DNA from: Rhizobium sp. Q54
GTDB lineage: Bacteria; Pseudomonadota; Alphaproteobacteria; ATCC43930; CGMCC-115725
NCBI GenBank assembly: GCA_945861155.1
Contig: CAMATN010000030.1
Location: 1-43,543, forward strand
Length of the DNA: 43,543 bases
Reading direction: 5' to 3'
The notes beneath the pieces are model-generated. The model saw nothing but the letters and a program-made list of their open reading frames with translations. It made no database searches and was not told the DNA's origin. This document shows, one piece after another, positions 40,762 to 43,543 of this stretch. Position 1 is the first letter of the stretch; the number at the start of each line of letters is the position of its first letter. The position numbers and the translations under genes are program-made.

Positions 40762-41109
40762 TGCGAGGTTCCCCTATTGAAGCGGTTCCTCAAATCTGGT
40801 CATCTTGACTGTGCGGTGCTCCGGGTCCGGCTCTGCAAACCGGACAGGGTCGCCCCCGAATACGGAATGCGTTCGGATTTGCCCCAAAGTGAGCGGCGTT
40901 CAACTCCTTCCGTAGCTGGTCCAAGCCGAGGAGGCGCACGCCCCAGCGGCGTCGCGTTCTCGGATATACGTTGGTTTACCTGTTAACAGCCCTTAAGGCA
41001 GCTAAGCCCTCGGCGCGCGGGTTAGGAAGCTCAGAGGCTGTGTTTCGAGCGAGGATGGTTTGCGGCCCGCTCACTGAACTCCGAACATCCGGCTCTCCGA
41101 CGATGCTAC
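40762..41109. other. Intergenic region with no supported gene
   Basis: About 350 bp between the recombinase start and the stop of the FtsZ-like gene. A 100-residue minus-strand frame here (40976-41278) overlaps the FtsZ-like 3' end and has no family features. A short hairpin tccgg...ccgga (about 40825-40845) is the only structure I noticed. It should hold the recombinase promoter. Confidence 0.4.
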
Positions 41110-42741
41110 TTAGTCTCCGCGGCGATATGCACAAGCCGTCTTGTCTCCGTAAAGGCATCGCACCATTGCTCGTCCAAATTTGTCTTCTTCCTCCTCCATT
41201 CTCTTCTCGAATGGATATCGGGTATCCACGCCCCATCTTGCGCAGTCGATACCATAAAGCATCGGACTTTTTTGGCACACTTCTTTACATACTGAGTCAT
41301 TCCCTTTGCTTACCACACAACGGGCCCACCGCTCTGTTTCCGCAGCGCTCTGTTCCGCCCGTAATTTTTCCTCCGCAGATTTCTGTTCCGCCCGTAATTT
41401 TTCCTCCGTGCGTGCGCGCTCGGCAGCGTCAGCCTTTTCCTTCTCTTGCTGCACCAGTCGCGCCGGCCATGCTACCGTGATCTCGTAATGTATGAAGAAC
41501 GATAGGGGACCGAGAGTAATGAGTGCCATGAGCGCACAGAGCACCGCGCGTACCAGGTAACGCCGTCTCATCGACTTCGGCTTAGGCCATCGGGAGGTGT
41601 ACAGCGGGAGTTCGCTATCGGTTACCTGCCGGTTTACTTCGTCCACGCGACGCAGGAACGGTGGAAGCGAGTTACCAGTAACCTCGCGATGGAATTCGGC
41701 TGTGCGGGATCTCCATTCTTTGTCTTGCGGTGGTTGTTGTAGTTGTCTCTCTGGTTCGCCATCGAGGATCACAGTGGCGCGTATCGTACCGCGGAGATTT
41801 TCGTCGGGTGTCAGATTATAGAAGATTTTCGCTTTGGGGGAAGCTTTCTCCCGAATTTGGTCTACAGCGTTTTCCACTTCCACTAAAGCCAAGTCCTTTC
41901 CGCCCGCAATATCAATGAAAATATGTCTCGCATCATCGATTGGCACCCGACCGAACATCTGGTTCGATATTGCTAAATCGATTGCGGCACTGGCATCGCC
42001 CTTTGCTTCCCCGGTCCCGGCCCATGCCGCGCCCAGTTGGCTAAGCTCGCGCCGATGCTCGGGGTTCTGTAGAACGTTCGCGATGCCTAGTACCAACAAT
42101 CGAATTTGATCGTCAGCAAGTTTGAAAGCGTCGGCAAAAGTCGTCCGCTCCGACGCAATGCGAAACAAATTTTGATTGGCGCAGACGAAAAGAAGATCGG
42201 TGCAGCTCTTTATTTGGTCAATGCCGTCCTCTGCAACGCGCATGCGGTGGTCGCGCTCGAAATGGAATGGTGTAGTTACTATGCCAATTGTAAGTTTCCC
42301 CATCTCGCGGGCAACACGCGCAATAACAGGAGCAGCACCCGTGCCGTTACCACCGCCCATGCCGGCGACAACAAAAACGACACTGTTGTCGCGGAACGCA
42401 TCGCGGATCTCTTCGACCGCCTCCTCGGCGGCGGCGCGTCCGACATCCGGGCGCGCGCCGGCGCCGAGGCCGCGCGTCACGCCGATCCCGAGCTGGATCT
42501 TGCGCGGCGCCGCCGACAGCTGCAGCGCCTGCGCGTCGGTATTGCAGACAACGAAATTGCAGCCGGTTACGTTTGAGCGCACAAGGTTGTTCACGATGTT
42601 GCCGCCCGCCCCGCCGACACCAGCTATAGTAATTCTATAATCAGCCGAGCGGTTAAATCTTTGTTGGTCTGCATTTTTGTACGGCGGGAGCTTGTTGTCG
42701 GGCAGTTGTCGAAGTACCCAAGGCTTCTCAGAGTTGTGCAT
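41110..42741 (-). CDS. Membrane-anchored FtsZ-like tubulin homologue lacking the T7 loop
   Basis: Encodes 543 residues from ATG 42741 (AGGGGA upstream; longer frame to 42927 lacks a site). Residues 35-330 align through most of FtsZ: GVGGAGGN (41-48), NTDAQAL (67-73), TRGLGAGARPDVGRAAAEE, tubulin signature GMGGGNGTG (127-135, Thr replaced by Asn), TTPFHFE. At 219-237 the sequence GIANVLQNPEHRRELSQLG replaces the longer E. coli stretch with GLMNVDFADV, so the T7 loop with its catalytic aspartates appears deleted by eight residues. SLPPFLRR (358-365) resembles the FtsZ C-terminal peptide. Then come a transmembrane helix (about 395-418), a coiled coil with 11-residue repeats (428-474) and a tail with six cysteines (475, 485, 489, 500, 529, 537). 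Likely N-in, C-periplasmic. It is an accessory paralogue, not the chromosomal ftsZ, which lies elsewhere in the dcw cluster. Confidence 0.93.
   Translation of the reverse strand: MHNSEKPWVLRQLPDNKLPPYKNADQQRFNRSADYRITIAGVGGAGGNIVNNLVRSNVTGCNFVVCNTDAQALQLSAAPRKIQLGIGVTRGLGAGARPDVGRAAAEEAVEEIRDAFRDNSVVFVVAGMGGGNGTGAAPVIARVAREMGKLTIGIVTTPFHFERDHRMRVAEDGIDQIKSCTDLLFVCANQNLFRIASERTTFADAFKLADDQIRLLVLGIANVLQNPEHRRELSQLGAAWAGTGEAKGDASAAIDLAISNQMFGRVPIDDARHIFIDIAGGKDLALVEVENAVDQIREKASPKAKIFYNLTPDENLRGTIRATVILDGEPERQLQQPPQDKEWRSRTAEFHREVTGNSLPPFLRRVDEVNRQVTDSELPLYTSRWPKPKSMRRRYLVRAVLCALMALITLGPLSFFIHYEITVAWPARLVQQEKEKADAAERARTEEKLRAEQKSAEEKLRAEQSAAETERWARCVVSKGNDSVCKEVCQKSPMLYGIDCARWGVDTRYPFEKRMEEEEDKFGRAMVRCLYGDKTACAYRRGD
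41349..41408. repeat. 27-bp direct repeat, 33-bp period, in coiled coil
   Basis: tctgttccgcccgtaatttt plus seven bases occurs at 41349-41375 and 41382-41408. On the minus strand it encodes two copies of the 11-residue unit around EEKLRAEQ, showing that the coiled coil grew by duplication. Confidence 0.85.
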
Positions 42742-43086
42742 AGAGCTATCCCCTGTGGGGGCCACGGGGATGCGGGCTGCAAATGGCAGTGTCGCTGCGC
42801 GTCGCGTTAATACCCAACGTAGGCATGATATCCTCCGAAGCCCAACGATTTTCCGAGACGGCGGACAGCGGCGGCTCCGTCGCCGTGTTGGCAGATATTG
42901 CCAAACGCCACCACCGACAGAGCACAATCGAGACCCAAGTTGGCAAGAGCGGATAGAGTGGTGAGCGCGTAAGTGGTTGGGATTGCTAATCTATCTTCGG
43001 AGCGGTTACGCTGCGGCCGAAAATGGCATTGTAGTGCGCAGATATTTGCGCCACGCCCTGCCGACGCACGTCAAATTCGCACGAGC
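42742..43086. other. Upstream region of the FtsZ-like gene
   Basis: About 345 bp without a convincing gene. It contains a palindrome TTGGCA-GATAT-TGCCAA (42888-42904) and a further TTGGCA at 42940-42945. I could not define -35/-10 hexamers. Small frames on the minus strand lack ribosome sites and family features. Confidence 0.45.
42888..42904. promoter_or_regulatory. Operator-like palindrome TTGGCA-N5-TGCCAA
   Basis: Perfect six-base arms with a five-base spacer, 147 bases upstream of the FtsZ-like ATG. A third half-site TTGGCA at 42940-42945 lies 52 bases from the first. Possible binding site for a dimeric repressor; no candidate regulator is identified. Confidence 0.45.
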
Positions 43087-43383
43087 CTAAAGGCGGTTTA
43101 CACTGCCGCACGGGTCACGAGGATCGAATACGGTTCCCCCTGGTTTCATTACGGTATTGGCGCAACGATAGTGCGTCTGCGCCGCGGTTGCCGTCACGTG
43201 GTTTTCCCGCCCGCATTTAGGACAAATGTGAACAGATGAATAGGCGGGCAGTAGGCTCTCGAGATGGGCGATACGTTGGGACTGTTCGTCGAATTTTTTA
43301 TCGGCAAGTTTTGCCGCCGGCCTCAGAAAGAGCCGCGATATGATGAATACCGCGACGCTGGCAATTAGGATGATTTCGAGCAT
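43087..43383 (-). CDS. Small membrane-anchored zinc-ribbon-like protein
   Basis: Encodes 98 residues. Residues 3-20 are a single hydrophobic helix (EIILIASVAVFIISRLFL) followed by basic residues, predicting a cytosolic C-terminus. A short coiled coil (KKFDEQSQRIAHLESLLPAY) leads to Cys54-x2-Cys57 (HICPKCGREN), Cys74 and Cys92, which could bind zinc. No family is recognised. ATG 43383 has GGGAA about 12 bases upstream. It is on the same strand as, and immediately upstream of, the FtsZ-like gene and may be its partner. Confidence 0.65.
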   Translation of the reverse strand: MLEIILIASVAVFIISRLFLRPAAKLADKKFDEQSQRIAHLESLLPAYSSVHICPKCGRENHVTATAAQTHYRCANTVMKPGGTVFDPRDPCGSVNRL

Positions 43384-43543
43384 GGTAAGCTGTTCCCGCT
43401 AGGGAAACACTGAGCAATGCCGGCGCGGCTGATGGTTTGGCGATGCGGGCCTAATTTCTGGCCGCGACGCGCCGGGTAACGGCATCAATCGGCGGAAATC
43501 GGGGTTGTTTTTGTGTTTTCCTGTGTTGTTTTAGGGATCGAGA
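43384..43543. other. Window end without a supported gene
   Basis: The last 160 bp contain no frame I can support. The final 45 bases are T-rich on the plus strand (gttgtttttgtgttttcctg). No copy of the tRNA-Arg 3' end is present, so the element continues past the window. Confidence 0.4.

Noticed and set aside
40976-41278. 100-codon minus-strand frame overlapping the FtsZ-like 3' end
   Set aside because: Out-of-frame with the clearly coding FtsZ-like tail, no ribosome site, no recognisable motif.
42746-42946. 66-codon minus-strand frame upstream of the FtsZ-like gene
   Set aside because: No ribosome site, Arg/Ser-rich composition typical of a random frame, and it covers the operator-like palindrome.
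39267-43543. Right attachment site duplicating the tRNA-Arg 3' end
   Set aside because: No second copy of the T-arm/acceptor sequence was seen; the element probably extends beyond the window.

Overview
The window looks like a GC-rich alphaproteobacterial chromosome carrying an integrated mobile element at its right end. The alphaproteobacterial assignment rests on a fused TrpE-TrpG anthranilate synthase behind a WWW leader-peptide attenuator, the trpD-trpC-moaC-moeA cluster, a CoxG protein, and several families of short palindromic repeats. I cannot name the genus. Most of 1-36,000 has strong GC-rich codon use. From about 36,100 onward the base composition is visibly more AT-rich and the genes are accessory.

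Layout. 1-5,000: a minus-strand hydantoinase/oxoprolinase pair (HyuB then HyuA) split by about 950 bp of small genes, including a frameshifted BrnA-type antitoxin. 5,000-8,200: a family-5 peptide-type solute-binding protein and an aminoglycoside-phosphotransferase-like kinase. 8,300-14,350: the trp/molybdopterin region. trpE(G) on the minus strand has a complete leader/attenuator. Divergent to it lie trpD, an in-frame trpC-moaC fusion and moeA, with coupled or overlapping ends. 14,355-23,550: a catabolic assortment (FAD-linked 2-hydroxyacid oxidase, cupin, ModA-like binding protein, PH-domain membrane protein, TPP enzyme, PD-(D/E)XK-like protein, two HpcH/HpaI aldolases, CoxG, YCII protein). 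23,650-24,980: a decayed flavin-reductase gene and an MNT/HEPN pair with a frameshifted HEPN partner. 25,000-26,800: a two-subunit Rieske oxygenase. 26,900-30,825: a complete OsmF/YehZYXW-type ABC importer. 30,826-32,608: hrcA-grpE. 32,673-35,891: an exported dienelactone-hydrolase-like enzyme carrying translated palindromic repeats, two exported small proteins and a TauD-type dioxygenase. 36,026-36,102: tRNA-Arg(CCG).

The tRNA is the apparent integration site of a mobile element. Next to it, on the minus strand, are a tyrosine integrase, a helix-turn-helix protein and a possible replication initiator, all coupled by ATGA overlaps, with a dyad/iteron-like repeat cluster just upstream. Further in are a serine recombinase, an unknown protein, and the most striking gene of the window: an FtsZ homologue with an apparent deletion of the catalytic T7 loop. 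That protein adds a transmembrane helix, an 11-residue-repeat coiled coil and a six-cysteine tail. A small membrane-anchored zinc-ribbon-like protein lies upstream. I regard this FtsZ-like locus as the best candidate for an undescribed system. The other end of the element is not in the window.

Other highlights are the TrpC-MoaC fusion, a C-rich palindromic repeat family that has entered reading frames in frame, and four single-base frameshifts in short homopolymer runs, which are either real decay or base-calling errors.
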